DNA from: a virus
Length of the DNA stretch: 36,462 nucleotides
IMG/VR virus record: IMGVR_UViG_3300037010_001507
Span: 1-36,462 of that record
Reading direction: 5' to 3' (one strand)
How positions within the stretch are numbered: the first letter of the stretch is position 1; each line of letters begins with the position of its first letter. Below are positions 15,388 to 22,667 of the stretch, in pieces. The notes under the pieces are model-generated. The model was not told the DNA's origin. It did not search any database and saw nothing but the letters and a program-made list of their open reading frames with translations. The position numbers and the translations under genes are program-made.

Positions 15388-15605
15388 AATTGATCATGGC
15401 CCACCCGGACGGCGACTTCGTCATTGAATACGGTGATCAGCTCCTGAAGATCGCAATCTGGGGCGATAACGTCGACAACGACGACTCGATGGAAATCAGG
15501 CTCACCCCGCTGGGCCTGGTTGAACTTGGCAACCGGCTGATTCAATGCGGCCTGGAGGACCTTTTGCCAAAAACCCCTATCGCGCACCCACGCACAACTG
15601 GATAA
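15384..15605 (+). CDS. Small unknown early protein (73 aa)
   Basis: Coupled by ATGA to the Rha-type gene. Acidic, beta-rich in the first 45 residues, then a helix with LGLVELGNRLIQCGLEDLL. No motif or family is recognised. It probably acts with, or is at least co-expressed with, the antirepressor. Confidence 0.65.
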   Translation: MKLIMAHPDGDFVIEYGDQLLKIAIWGDNVDNDDSMEIRLTPLGLVELGNRLIQCGLEDLLPKTPIAHPRTTG

Positions 15606-15870
15606 GAAACGCGCGATGCGACTTGCCCATGCCTGCCTACCCATGCAATCACCCACACATGAGCGCATCACCCACACGCGCCGTCTTCGACCCTGTACCC
15701 ACGGCCACGCTGTCTCCGACGGTGCGCATCATGCGCCCAGGTCATGCGCTCACACGATGCGCGAGGACAAACCGAAATACCCCTCAACTTTGCTTGGTCA
15801 AATTTCATAGCAACAAGTCCTTATAGTTTGCTGTTCGGCAACCATTTTCCAGACTTGATCAACTTAACGC
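15606..15870. other. Intergenic stretch without a recognisable gene
   Basis: 265 bp of GC-rich then AT-richer sequence. Short frames exist but show no ribosome-binding sites, no coupling and no protein-like composition. I see no tRNA or strong terminator in it. Confidence 0.5.
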
Positions 15871-15900
15871 TTGACACAATGTTTGCTTTACGGCTACACT
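15871..15900 (+). promoter_or_regulatory. Promoter with shared operator box (box 1)
   Basis: TTGACA (15871), 18 bp, TACACT (15895). The spacer holds TGTTTGCTTTACGG (15880-15893), the same box that recurs at four other rightward promoters. Confidence 0.6.
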
Positions 15901-15906
15901 TCATCC

Positions 15907-16199
15907 CATCAAACGGCATCGACCGGATTGATAGGCAGCCAAAACGCCGCAAGCTCTGCACTCGGAGCTTACCAAAATAAACGGGTGGCACTTAGACCTG
16001 ATGCATGCCAATGCACAGTGAGTGGGCTGGAAGAAGGTAACTGCGCCACCGATTGAAGCCGCAGTGAGGGTTAGCCCCCAAGAAAAACAAAACAGCAGGT
16101 GCCCCGGTGGGTGCCGCCAGTTCTCTGGTGCAAGTGTACGACGCGCCCTTACACCAGCGAATTACTTATCCAGCCGCCTGCAACCTAGGCGGCTTTTTC
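15907..16199 (+). ncRNA. Candidate terminated small RNA or attenuated leader
   Basis: A promoter at 15871-15900 and an intrinsic terminator at 16172-16199 bracket about 290 nt without a gene. The interval contains hairpins AAGCTC/GAGCTT near 15951-15970, TGCAT/ATGCA near 16002-16015 and CTGGTG/CACCAG near 16124-16156. It could be a stand-alone phage sRNA or a 5' leader whose terminator limits expression of the small-gene cluster. Confidence 0.4.
16172..16199 (+). terminator. Intrinsic terminator before the small-gene cluster
   Basis: AGCCGCC pairs perfectly with GGCGGCT around a 9-nt loop, followed by TTTTTCATTTTT. It lies 25 bp before the start of the 52-aa gene. Confidence 0.75.
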
Positions 16200-16221
16200 A
16201 TTTTTCAACCAGGAGAGTGTC

Positions 16222-16380
16222 ATGACCTACATCCAGCGCAAATGTAACGGCTACCTAGAAACCGTCGATGAGTTTGCAGCCTACAAAGAAGCCCGGGCCA
16301 TGCTGGCTGAATACCACATGTCTAACCCGTCCGCTCACTACTACCTGTCCAGCCGCTGCTGCAAAGCGTGGCGTACTTAA
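16222..16380 (+). CDS. Small unknown phage protein (52 aa)
   Basis: ATG 16222 with AGGAG upstream. It is a compact helical protein with several Tyr and a Cys pair near the C-terminus (SSRCCKAW). The pattern YIQRKCNGYLETVDEF is one I associate with short phage proteins, but no function is known to me. It opens a run of small, closely spaced rightward genes. Confidence 0.65.
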   Translation: MTYIQRKCNGYLETVDEFAAYKEARAMLAEYHMSNPSAHYYLSSRCCKAWRT

Positions 16381-16389
16381 GGAACGGCC

Positions 16390-16575
16390 ATGAAACGCAA
16401 AACACCCGCCCAAGCCAAAGCCTTCAAGGCCTACCAATTCGCCGAGCGACAAGAAGACCGCTACCTGGGCGGTGTGTTTGTCACACCTCAAGGCCAGCGT
16501 GACTACGAAGCCAAAACCAAGGCCGCGTACAACGAATGCATTCGCCTCGGCATGACCTGTGAACACGGACTTTAA
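16390..16575 (+). CDS. Small unknown basic phage protein (61 aa)
   Basis: ATG 16390 follows AAGGAA. The N-terminus is Lys/Arg-rich (KRKTPAQAKAFKAYQFAERQ) and helical, suggesting nucleic-acid contact; two Cys lie near the end. Spacing to both neighbours is under 11 bp. Confidence 0.65.
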   Translation: MKRKTPAQAKAFKAYQFAERQEDRYLGGVFVTPQGQRDYEAKTKAAYNECIRLGMTCEHGL

Positions 16576-16584
16576 GGATTAATT

Positions 16585-16803
16585 ATGAACTACCAAGCAT
16601 GCCTTCACACCGCTACCGACACTGGCAGCCGATGGACTACTTTAGCCAGCGGAGCTACCCGCCAGTCCTGCCTGCGTCAACTGTCCATCTTTCTGGCCCG
16701 CCAGCCCCTACACCACTGGGGCATTCGCAAAGAGTCACTGATCAAACTCTACTGCGTTGGTCAAGCCAGCTTTATTGAAACCCTATCCATCGTACCGGGT
16801 TAA
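16585..16803 (+). CDS. Small unknown phage protein (72 aa)
   Basis: ATG 16585 with AAGGA upstream. No motif is seen beyond three Cys and a basic character. It is followed by a 62-bp gap containing only a weak hairpin and T-rich sequence. Family unknown. Confidence 0.6.
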   Translation: MNYQACLHTATDTGSRWTTLASGATRQSCLRQLSIFLARQPLHHWGIRKESLIKLYCVGQASFIETLSIVPG

Positions 16804-16865
16804 ACCCCAAAACAAAGCCTCGCAAGCCGGGTCTTTTTCTTGTGTGTTTTTAAAGGAGAAAAATC

Positions 16866-17330
16866 ATGGGACGATCAGTCAGCTTTGCCAATGACAGTGT
16901 GCATGTTGAATACGCCACCTTTGAAGCCGAAGACGGATGCGATCCACAGTGGGAGTGGGACTATGCTACCGAAGACTTTCAGACGCTGGTCCTTGAGGCC
17001 TTCCCAAGTGCCAGAAAGTCAGATCACTGGTGTGGCCGTGAAGACCGGGCCTTGGCCGAGAACAGCTTTGCCTACTTCGGTGTCTCCGAATACTGTGGCC
17101 TGGTCTCTATGTGGGTCGCCCCAAAGGATGACGAAACCCACATTGGCCTGCGTGACCGCTGGATCGACAGCATTGGAGCCAAGTTTGCAAAAGTGGCCGG
17201 CAACTGCTTCGGCCAGTCACTCAAGCAAGTGGGTCGCTTCAGCAACGGCGAAGCACTCTTTCAGCCTGCCAATGGCGTACAGCAAGGCACCATGGGACTT
17301 GGGTTCAGCAGCAAGTGTGGGTGGCTGTGA
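16866..17330 (+). CDS. Unknown early phage protein (154 aa)
   Basis: Strong Shine-Dalgarno AAAGGAG before ATG 16866. It is an acidic, Trp-rich globular protein with no metal or nucleotide motif; four Cys are spread through it. One of the larger proteins of the early accessory cluster; it is coupled to the next gene (TGATG). I do not recognise the family. Confidence 0.7.
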   Translation: MGRSVSFANDSVHVEYATFEAEDGCDPQWEWDYATEDFQTLVLEAFPSARKSDHWCGREDRALAENSFAYFGVSEYCGLVSMWVAPKDDETHIGLRDRWIDSIGAKFAKVAGNCFGQSLKQVGRFSNGEALFQPANGVQQGTMGLGFSSKCGWL

Positions 17331-17569
17331 TGCATATCATCGCCTACACCTATTGCGCCGATGTTCACTGCCCAGCATGCACCGCTGAGGCTGCTGCCGT
17401 CGGTATCTTGACCCGACTCCCGCCCCTGGTGACAGCCACCAATGAGCATGGTCTGCCCATGGACCTGATCGACCGTGAAGGAAACCCTGTTCACCCGGTC
17501 TACGACATCGATGAAGATGTCGATGGCGCCTTCACCCACTGTGGCGATTGCCACGAGGAGCTGCAATGA
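17330..17569 (+). CDS. Small zinc-ribbon-like protein (79 aa)
   Basis: ATG 17330 overlaps the upstream stop by one base; an upstream in-frame GTG lies within the preceding gene. CADVHCPAC at the N-terminus and CGDCHEEL at the C-terminus form a likely four-Cys zinc site bringing the two ends together. It is coupled by ATGA to the next gene. Function unknown. Confidence 0.65.
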   Translation: MHIIAYTYCADVHCPACTAEAAAVGILTRLPPLVTATNEHGLPMDLIDREGNPVHPVYDIDEDVDGAFTHCGDCHEELQ

Positions 17570-17805
17570 CCACCACCTACACCAAAGAGCCAGACGGTTA
17601 CTGGTTCAAGATCACCCCTGATCACCCGGCGAGTAAAGGCCAAGCCCGGGGCATGATCTACCCGCCAGACCGCTACCACAAAACCTGGCGTATCTGCTAT
17701 GGCACCTGTACCGAGCACGCCAGCCACATGCAAGGCAAGGTCAGTGACTTCAACACCCTGGCAGCGTGCAAGCACCAGCTGCACCTGCAGTTTGCCTACT
17801 TCTAA
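17566..17805 (+). CDS. Small unknown phage protein (79 aa)
   Basis: ATG 17566 overlaps the previous stop as ATGA. The sequence is rich in aromatic residues, His and Tyr (YWFKITPDHP, RYHKTWRICYGTC). Three Cys are present, without a CxxC pair. No family is recognised. Confidence 0.6.
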   Translation: MTTTYTKEPDGYWFKITPDHPASKGQARGMIYPPDRYHKTWRICYGTCTEHASHMQGKVSDFNTLAACKHQLHLQFAYF

Positions 17806-17814
17806 GGAGCCATC

Positions 17815-17970
17815 ATGTGGACCATCAAATACAAGGGCTTTTTCATCCACGGCTACTGCGACAAAGAAGAAGTCAGCGTCATGTATGACCACTGCGCCAT
17901 GCCGCAATACTTCAAAAGCCTGCATGCCGCCAAGTGCCGTATCACCCGCTACATCAACAGCGTCTTTTGA
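17815..17970 (+). CDS. Small unknown phage protein (51 aa)
   Basis: ATG 17815 with AAGGAG upstream, directly after the previous gene. Small basic protein with three Cys and several aromatic residues. It is followed by an intrinsic terminator at 18018. Confidence 0.6.
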   Translation: MWTIKYKGFFIHGYCDKEEVSVMYDHCAMPQYFKSLHAAKCRITRYINSVF

Positions 17971-18017
17971 CCCAGCGTGAACCCCGGTGACAGTCGGGTT
18001 TGCAGTGTGATCAACCA

Positions 18018-18039
18018 AGCACCTACGGGTGCTTTTTTT
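18018..18039 (+). terminator. Intrinsic terminator within the early cluster
   Basis: AGCACC-TACG-GGTGCT is followed by seven T. The stem is perfect. It separates the first group of small genes (16222-17970) from the second (from 18056). Confidence 0.85.
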
Positions 18040-18055
18040 ACGTCTGGACGTTTCC

Positions 18056-18358
18056 ATGAAATTCAATTTTGAAAAATCCTGTGCCGCCATGCTGATCGAT
18101 CTTGGCGCCACCCCCGTCGCCTGGCATCGACCGCAGTTCACGCTCAACACCATCGCCGGTAAGCTGCTCTGCACCCCATTTGAAGACTGGCTGGCATGTC
18201 AGTTTGAGGATGAAAAACTGGCTGTCAAACACATTGGATCAGGCTGCCTGAACCGCTTCAATGGCAAGTGGAACTGGCACTTCGATAAGCCTGATGAAGA
18301 TGATTTGGATGATCTCAAAGAAACCCTGCAACATATTCTTACCAAGAAGCCATCATGA
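18056..18358 (+). CDS. Unknown early phage protein (100 aa)
   Basis: The chosen start is ATG 18056, after the terminator; the longer frame from 18029 would begin inside it. The N-terminal half is mixed alpha/beta with several Cys, and the C-terminus is an acidic helix (DEDDLDDLKETL). No family is recognised. Coupled by ATGA to the next gene. Confidence 0.6.
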   Translation: MKFNFEKSCAAMLIDLGATPVAWHRPQFTLNTIAGKLLCTPFEDWLACQFEDEKLAVKHIGSGCLNRFNGKWNWHFDKPDEDDLDDLKETLQHILTKKPS

Positions 18359-18729
18359 AAGCCTTTCTGCAAATCAAATGGACTGTAAGCCGTGGCCGTG
18401 ACACCTGCGGCTACAACATTGTGACCCTTACAGACACAAGTACGGGTGAAAAGTACCGTACCGATGGTGGTGGTTATGACATGACTGGAACTGTTGTTGG
18501 GCATTGGCTTAGCAGTCACTTTCAAAAACAACTTAAAGCGCTCGACATCAGCCAGTTCTATGGGGCTAGGCGCCTTGAAGATGGAGGCATCTACCTGGAT
18601 GGTGCATGCGGACTGGAATGCATGCTTAGCATTGCCAAAGCCATTGGCATCCAGATGCAGTCTGTTTATATCAAAAGAAAACTTATCGGATTTATTGTGG
18701 AGAACCAAGATGATCACCAACCTGCATAA
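18355..18729 (+). CDS. Unknown early phage protein (124 aa)
   Basis: ATGA-coupled to the preceding gene and overlapping the next by 20 bp. It is a globular protein with a beta-rich, Gly/Thr-rich first half (TDGGGYDMTGTVVGHWL) and a helical second half containing CGLECMLSIAKAIG. No motif allows a functional call. Confidence 0.65.
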   Translation: MKAFLQIKWTVSRGRDTCGYNIVTLTDTSTGEKYRTDGGGYDMTGTVVGHWLSSHFQKQLKALDISQFYGARRLEDGGIYLDGACGLECMLSIAKAIGIQMQSVYIKRKLIGFIVENQDDHQPA

Positions 18730-19087
18730 AAACTGCATGGGCACCATCAGCTTCGATGGCCAATTCAAAGGCATGCGCAAGCCTCAGGAATTCATTTGCT
18801 ACCCATTGCATGCTGGCGACCCAGCTGATCGCATCACGATCCAGTCTGACACCCGCATCGGATTCATTTGCACGTCAGACGGGAGGGCGCTTGTGTCCCC
18901 ATCCCGACCTAGCGGGTCATACTTTCCTCATCTTTCCCTGGCCACATACGCCGGCCAGCTTGATGCTGCAGAACTTCTGCTGCTCAAGGCTCACATTTTG
19001 GCCAGCGCATCTGGCCGAGCTGGAAGCAACGGCATTGTGGTTACCGACAACAGCGCTGCCCTTGATATTTTTGGAGAAAAAGCATGA
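18710..19087 (+). CDS. Unknown early phage protein (125 aa)
   Basis: The chosen start is ATG 18710 with GGAG upstream; the frame is open further but only within the preceding gene. A helix in the C-terminal half reads LDAAELLLLKAHILASA. No family is recognised. Coupled by ATGA to the following gene. Confidence 0.55.
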   Translation: MITNLHKNCMGTISFDGQFKGMRKPQEFICYPLHAGDPADRITIQSDTRIGFICTSDGRALVSPSRPSGSYFPHLSLATYAGQLDAAELLLLKAHILASASGRAGSNGIVVTDNSAALDIFGEKA

Positions 19088-19359
19088 AAACCAAAACCTT
19101 TGACATCTACGTTGACCCAGGACACGGCTGGGTGAAAGCGCCACGCAAACTGCTGGCCGATCTGGGGATTGAGAAGCAGGTCAGTAGCTACTCCTATCAA
19201 CGCGGCGAATTTGTTTACCTGGAAGAAGACTGCGACGCCACCCTGCTTGCCAGGACGCTTAGAAGCCTTGGCATCGAACCCAAGCTGCGTGAGCACTATG
19301 CTGATCGAAGCAGCAAGATTCGCAGCTACGAAGGCTATGCACCTTACACAAACAGCTAA
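19084..19359 (+). CDS. Unknown early phage protein (91 aa)
   Basis: ATGA-coupled. The sequence has a beta hairpin-like start (KTFDIYVDPGHGWVKAP), a short helix and a C-terminal basic, Tyr-rich region. The pattern looks like a small conserved phage protein, but I cannot name a family. Confidence 0.65.
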   Translation: MKTKTFDIYVDPGHGWVKAPRKLLADLGIEKQVSSYSYQRGEFVYLEEDCDATLLARTLRSLGIEPKLREHYADRSSKIRSYEGYAPYTNS

Positions 19360-19371
19360 AGGTACCACACC

Positions 19372-19581
19372 ATGACAAAGACTGAAAAGATAGCTTTGAC
19401 CGAATCATGCAGTCAGGCCAATGACCTGGACCTTTGTCTGCGGCATGTTGGCCATGTCATGAGCAAGCAGAAAGACCAGGCCACCATCAGCAAAGCAGAG
19501 CTCGACAAACGAAAAATCTACGATGTGTTTCTCCAAGACTCACACAAATCCCATGTAGTCATCACTGAAAGCGCCCAATGA
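19372..19581 (+). CDS. Small unknown phage protein (69 aa)
   Basis: ATG 19372; upstream purines AAAGG are 15 bp away, so initiation is weaker than for the neighbours. Helical and Lys-rich, no motif. ATGA-coupled to the next gene. Confidence 0.5.
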   Translation: MTKTEKIALTESCSQANDLDLCLRHVGHVMSKQKDQATISKAELDKRKIYDVFLQDSHKSHVVITESAQ

Positions 19582-19775
19582 AATATCCCATCACAACACA
19601 AAAAGATGTCCGTAAAGAATTCTGGTGGCTGTACAGCAATGACCATAAAAAGGTACCAGGCTGGACGCAAAACGACTACCCAACCGACACCAGGGTAGCC
19701 TTTTGTGACTTTGTTGAATCTCTTCAGCGCAACAACAAAATCAGCGAAGCGCTGGCACAAAGGGCTACCTTATGA
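19578..19775 (+). CDS. Small unknown phage protein (65 aa)
   Basis: ATGA-coupled at both ends. Aromatic-rich start (VRKEFWWLYSNDHKKVPGW) followed by a helix with CDFVESLQRNNKISEALAQ. No family recognised; the chain of couplings supports that it is translated. Confidence 0.6.
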   Translation: MKYPITTQKDVRKEFWWLYSNDHKKVPGWTQNDYPTDTRVAFCDFVESLQRNNKISEALAQRATL

Positions 19776-19867
19776 ACCCGCACCGCCTGCTCCAAGCCAT
19801 CACTGCCGCCGTCTACATGACGGCGTTTTTCATTCTGTACCTTGACTTGCAAGTCTGGAGACCGTAA
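19772..19867 (+). CDS. Single-pass membrane peptide (31 aa)
   Basis: ATG 19772 overlaps the previous stop as ATGA, and its TAA overlaps the next ATG as TAATG, so it fills the gap exactly. Residues about 6-28 form one hydrophobic helix (LLQAITAAVYMTAFFILYLDL) with a basic end on each side. It could be a small inner-membrane modulator; function unknown. Confidence 0.5.
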   Translation: MNPHRLLQAITAAVYMTAFFILYLDLQVWRP

Positions 19868-20124
19868 TGGACATTGAAATTGAATCCAGAGTGGCTGGCA
19901 TCCCCTGCCTGATTCGCCTAGGTCGGGTTGACATCACCCAAGGCACCTACAGCCCGCAAGCAGACAACCAAGACGAATACTTTGGCCACACAGACATCGA
20001 GTTTGAAGTGCTCGATCGCCGCGGCCGCCATGCCCCATGGCTTGAACGCAAGCTAACGGATGACAACACCAGCGACATTGAACAGCAACTCTTGAAAGAA
20101 ATCGAGGCTTACGATGACTACTAA
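19867..20124 (+). CDS. Unknown early phage protein (85 aa)
   Basis: TAATG-coupled to the membrane peptide. Acidic, beta-rich protein with a C-terminal helix (DIEQQLLKEIEAYDDY). It overlaps the next gene by 11 bp. No family recognised. Confidence 0.6.
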   Translation: MDIEIESRVAGIPCLIRLGRVDITQGTYSPQADNQDEYFGHTDIEFEVLDRRGRHAPWLERKLTDDNTSDIEQQLLKEIEAYDDY

Positions 20125-20371
20125 CCTACACCCCATCTTCCAGCAAGCCCTAGCGCCCTACGCCCACCTGCCCCAGGATGAAACCCACGACGTTTTGGTC
20201 AAAGCCTGGACCCAGCAGGCCGCCCCCGACCTGCTGGACGCCCTGCTGCTGGCCTTGCCATTCGTCGAAGACTGTACTGGAGACCCCTGCTACAAGCCAG
20301 GCGCCGTCAGCAAAGCCCTCAAGATCATCCGCGCTGCCATCCAGAAAGCCGCCCGAGAACTCACGCCATGA
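20114..20371 (+). CDS. Unknown early phage protein (85 aa)
   Basis: Helical protein with a Leu/Ala-rich core (DLLDALLLALPFVEDC) and a basic C-terminal helix. It overlaps genes on both sides (11 bp upstream, ATGA downstream). No family recognised. Confidence 0.6.
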   Translation: MTTNLHPIFQQALAPYAHLPQDETHDVLVKAWTQQAAPDLLDALLLALPFVEDCTGDPCYKPGAVSKALKIIRAAIQKAARELTP

Positions 20372-20583
20372 ACAAAATCTGCACCACCGGTAACTTTGTC
20401 CTGCGCGCCAACATCATCAAACTGGCCCAGCCAGACGACTTCTTTCACATCAACTTCAACACCCAGCTGGTTGGTGCCCGCTTCCCGGATGAGCGCCGCA
20501 ACGCCTACAGCAGCTTTTTAAACCGCACCCAGCTCACCAAGCTGCGTGACCTGATTGACCTTGCACTATTGGAGACCACATGA
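20368..20583 (+). CDS. Small unknown phage protein (71 aa)
   Basis: ATGA-coupled at both ends. The pattern FVLRANIIKLAQPDDFFHINFNTQ followed by a helix RTQLTKLRDLIDLAL suggests a small alpha/beta fold. No family recognised. Confidence 0.6.
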   Translation: MNKICTTGNFVLRANIIKLAQPDDFFHINFNTQLVGARFPDERRNAYSSFLNRTQLTKLRDLIDLALLETT

Positions 20584-20768
20584 TCAAAGAACTCATCGCC
20601 ACCTTCCGCAAACCCAGCGCTGAAATCATTGCCCAGGCTGAGCTTGAAGAAGCCAGGCGTCAGCTGCTGGCGGCACAATCGGCTGCGGAATACGCAAATG
20701 GGATCATCCTGTACCGCAAGACGCAGATTGCCAGGCTGCAAAAATACATTCAAGAGGTTACACAATGA
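20580..20768 (+). CDS. Small coiled-coil protein (62 aa)
   Basis: ATGA-coupled at both ends. Nearly the whole chain is a predicted helix rich in Ala, Glu, Gln and Leu with heptad character (IIAQAELEEARRQLLAAQ). It is coded immediately before the HDAC-family gene and shares its translation coupling; it might be a partner or only co-expressed. Confidence 0.6.
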   Translation: MIKELIATFRKPSAEIIAQAELEEARRQLLAAQSAAEYANGIILYRKTQIARLQKYIQEVTQ

Positions 20769-21661
20769 CACCGGTTTTTTATGATCAGCGCATGAATGTC
20801 GCTTGGCTGGACTCCTTCAGCCCCTCAGCTGGCAAGCCTGCTCGCTTTGTTGAATTGCTTCAGCACCATGCCTTTCATGCCTACGGTCCAAACATGTTGG
20901 GCAAGGTTGAGCCGGTAGTCCTGATTGACCTTTGCCGCGTCCACTCACATGACTACGTGTATGGCGTCATTAATGGCGCCATTTTGAACGGCTTTGAGAA
21001 CAACGATCCTCGGGTAGCAGATTCGTGCTTATGGACGATCGGAAGCCTGCTGTCAGCTGCACGCCACGCCATCAAACACCCAGAGGTTCCAGTGTGCAGC
21101 CCAACCAGCGGATACCATCATGCCCACTGGGACAGCGGCGGTGGTTTCTGCACATTCAACGGCTTGATGGTGGTGGCTGCCAAGTTGATAAAAGAGAACC
21201 CAGGCTTCAAGGTAGCTATTCTGGATTGCGATATGCATTTTGGCTGCGGCACAGAAAACATCTTGAAAAAGTTTCCTGGTCTGGCGCCACATGTCCTCCA
21301 TATCACTGCCGGCAAACACTTCTACGGAGACAACCAAAAACAGGAAGCCTTGGAGTTTCAGGCCTGGCTGCATGAATCCATTGAAGACATCAACGCCTTC
21401 AAGCCCGACTTGGTGCTCTATCAATCCGGTGCCGACCCCCATGTGAATGACCCCCTTGGAGGATTCCTGACCACCGAAGAACTTAAGCAGCGCGACCGCA
21501 CTGTCTTCCGCGGAATCCATGCGCCAATTTGCTGGAACCTGGCCGGTGGCTACCAACGCCCCAAAGACGGTACCATCTTCACTGACCCAGTTCTTGAAAT
21601 TCATCACAACACCCTGCGCGAATCCGATGCCAGCATCCCTTCCCGCAAGGCTCACCTGTAG
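20765..21661 (+). CDS. Histone deacetylase-superfamily enzyme (deacetylase / amidohydrolase)
   Basis: 298 residues, the size of a bacterial HDAC-like deacetylase domain. All active-site positions of the arginase/deacetylase fold are visible: the His pair at 118-119 in SGYHHA, GFCTFN (128-132), the zinc-binding Asp156-x-His158 in LDCDMHFG with GTEN after it, Asp224 in SGADPHVNDPLGGF, and Gly-Gly-Tyr263. Relatives remove acetyl groups from lysine, polyamines or small amides using zinc. The gene is ATGA-coupled to small phage genes on its left, so it belongs to the phage early operon. The substrate cannot be read from sequence. Confidence 0.88.
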   Translation: MTPVFYDQRMNVAWLDSFSPSAGKPARFVELLQHHAFHAYGPNMLGKVEPVVLIDLCRVHSHDYVYGVINGAILNGFENNDPRVADSCLWTIGSLLSAARHAIKHPEVPVCSPTSGYHHAHWDSGGGFCTFNGLMVVAAKLIKENPGFKVAILDCDMHFGCGTENILKKFPGLAPHVLHITAGKHFYGDNQKQEALEFQAWLHESIEDINAFKPDLVLYQSGADPHVNDPLGGFLTTEELKQRDRTVFRGIHAPICWNLAGGYQRPKDGTIFTDPVLEIHHNTLRESDASIPSRKAHL

Positions 21662-21669
21662 GCCACACA

Positions 21670-21909
21670 ATGACCACTAAGCAAGACCACATCGCCAGGC
21701 GGCAAGCCAAAGCGCAATACGACATCGAAAACGCCGACTGGCTGCTACCACTGCGCGAATCGTTTCACACCTGGCTCGTATTACAAGGATGGGCTAAGCA
21801 AGAAACCCCTGCACCAGGCCGCAGCTACCCAGGCTCTCACACCCAAGACCTGTGGGAGTGTTGGTTGGCTGCTACCCTGATAGAGCAATCCATCAAGCAA
21901 GAAGCTTAA
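21670..21909 (+). CDS. Unknown early phage protein (79 aa)
   Basis: Helical, Trp-rich protein (DWLLPLRESFHTWLVLQGWAKQE, then LWECWLAATLIEQSI). It starts eight bases after the HDAC-family stop and its stop overlaps the stop of the convergent cI gene by a few bases. No family recognised. Confidence 0.65.
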   Translation: MTTKQDHIARRQAKAQYDIENADWLLPLRESFHTWLVLQGWAKQETPAPGRSYPGSHTQDLWECWLAATLIEQSIKQEA

Positions 21910-22595
21910 CCGCCTCGCCAGAGCAGCCTTCCAAGCACATGAATCTGTTTGGCATCCTGCTCTGTAAGCACCTCTTCGGCATATTTCTGGTTGTCTGACT
22001 TGATCAGCATGCCACCATCAAAGCGCTTAGACAAGCGTTTGATTCTCAGCTCATCACCATAGCGCAGTGCATAAACCTCATGGTCTTTGATTGTGTTCTG
22101 CCCCATGTCGATCAGCACCACATCGTTATCCTGCAAATAAGGCTCCATCGAATCACCCGATACCGATAGCACCCGTAGGTTACGCTTGGATGTTACGCAC
22201 TTGCTTTGCAGCCAATCCTGCCTGAACGCCAGTGGCGGCAACTCTTGTTCTATGTCCACCACTTTTCCACCACCGGCGCTGAGCTCCACCGATACCCTTG
22301 GCACCAGGGCATAGACTCCTTCACGCAAATCTGACGGCACAGACCAGGCCTCCACTGCCTGCTTCTTTTGCTCTCGGGTATTTGAGTCCAGGTAGCCGCT
22401 TGGCATGTGCAAGCTTGTCTCCAGTGACTTGGCAATCTTTTCGCCAAAGAACCTCTCAGGTTTGAACAGCAGCGACACATAAGACCGACTTAGTCCAGCC
22501 TGGTGGGCAATATCAGTCTGCGTCAAGCCGTGCTGATCCATCCAGTTCACCAGATTGACCCGGCGCAAAGCAGCGCGTTCTTTGGTTGATGACAT
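21906..22595 (-). CDS. CI-type repressor, HTH plus S24 peptidase
   Basis: 229 residues from ATG 22595, which has AAGGAG upstream; the frame is open to 22643 but that part overlaps the operators. An XRE-type helix-turn-helix lies at about 24-45 (LTQTDIAHQAGLSRSYVSLL). The S24/LexA-like domain has the likely Ala107-Gly108 cleavage site in ELSAGGG, catalytic Ser149 in SGDSMEP and Lys186 in LRIKRL. Such repressors keep the prophage silent and self-cleave on RecA activation. Divergent from the Cro-like gene. Confidence 0.92.
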   Translation of the reverse strand: MSSTKERAALRRVNLVNWMDQHGLTQTDIAHQAGLSRSYVSLLFKPERFFGEKIAKSLETSLHMPSGYLDSNTREQKKQAVEAWSVPSDLREGVYALVPRVSVELSAGGGKVVDIEQELPPLAFRQDWLQSKCVTSKRNLRVLSVSGDSMEPYLQDNDVVLIDMGQNTIKDHEVYALRYGDELRIKRLSKRFDGGMLIKSDNQKYAEEVLTEQDAKQIHVLGRLLWRGG

Positions 22596-22667
22596 ACAAG
22601 ACTCCTTAATGTTTGTGCTACTGTTTGCTGTAAACTTGAACACTTATCAAGCTTAAAACAAACAACC
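22596..22667. promoter_or_regulatory. cI-cro intergenic operator region
   Basis: 72 bp between divergent repressor genes. It holds TGTTTGTGCTA at 22610 and TGTTTGCTGTAAAC at 22622-22635, direct repeats spaced 12 bp (about one helical turn), and an inverted repeat CTTGA/TCAAG just downstream. These are likely operator half-sites for CI and the Cro-like protein. The promoters themselves do not match sigma70 boxes well by eye. Confidence 0.55.

Noticed and set aside
15545-15980. Overlapping plus-strand frames of 60-93 aa
   Set aside because: No ribosome-binding sites or coupling, composition Pro/Thr/Arg-rich and frame-inconsistent; they cross a promoter.
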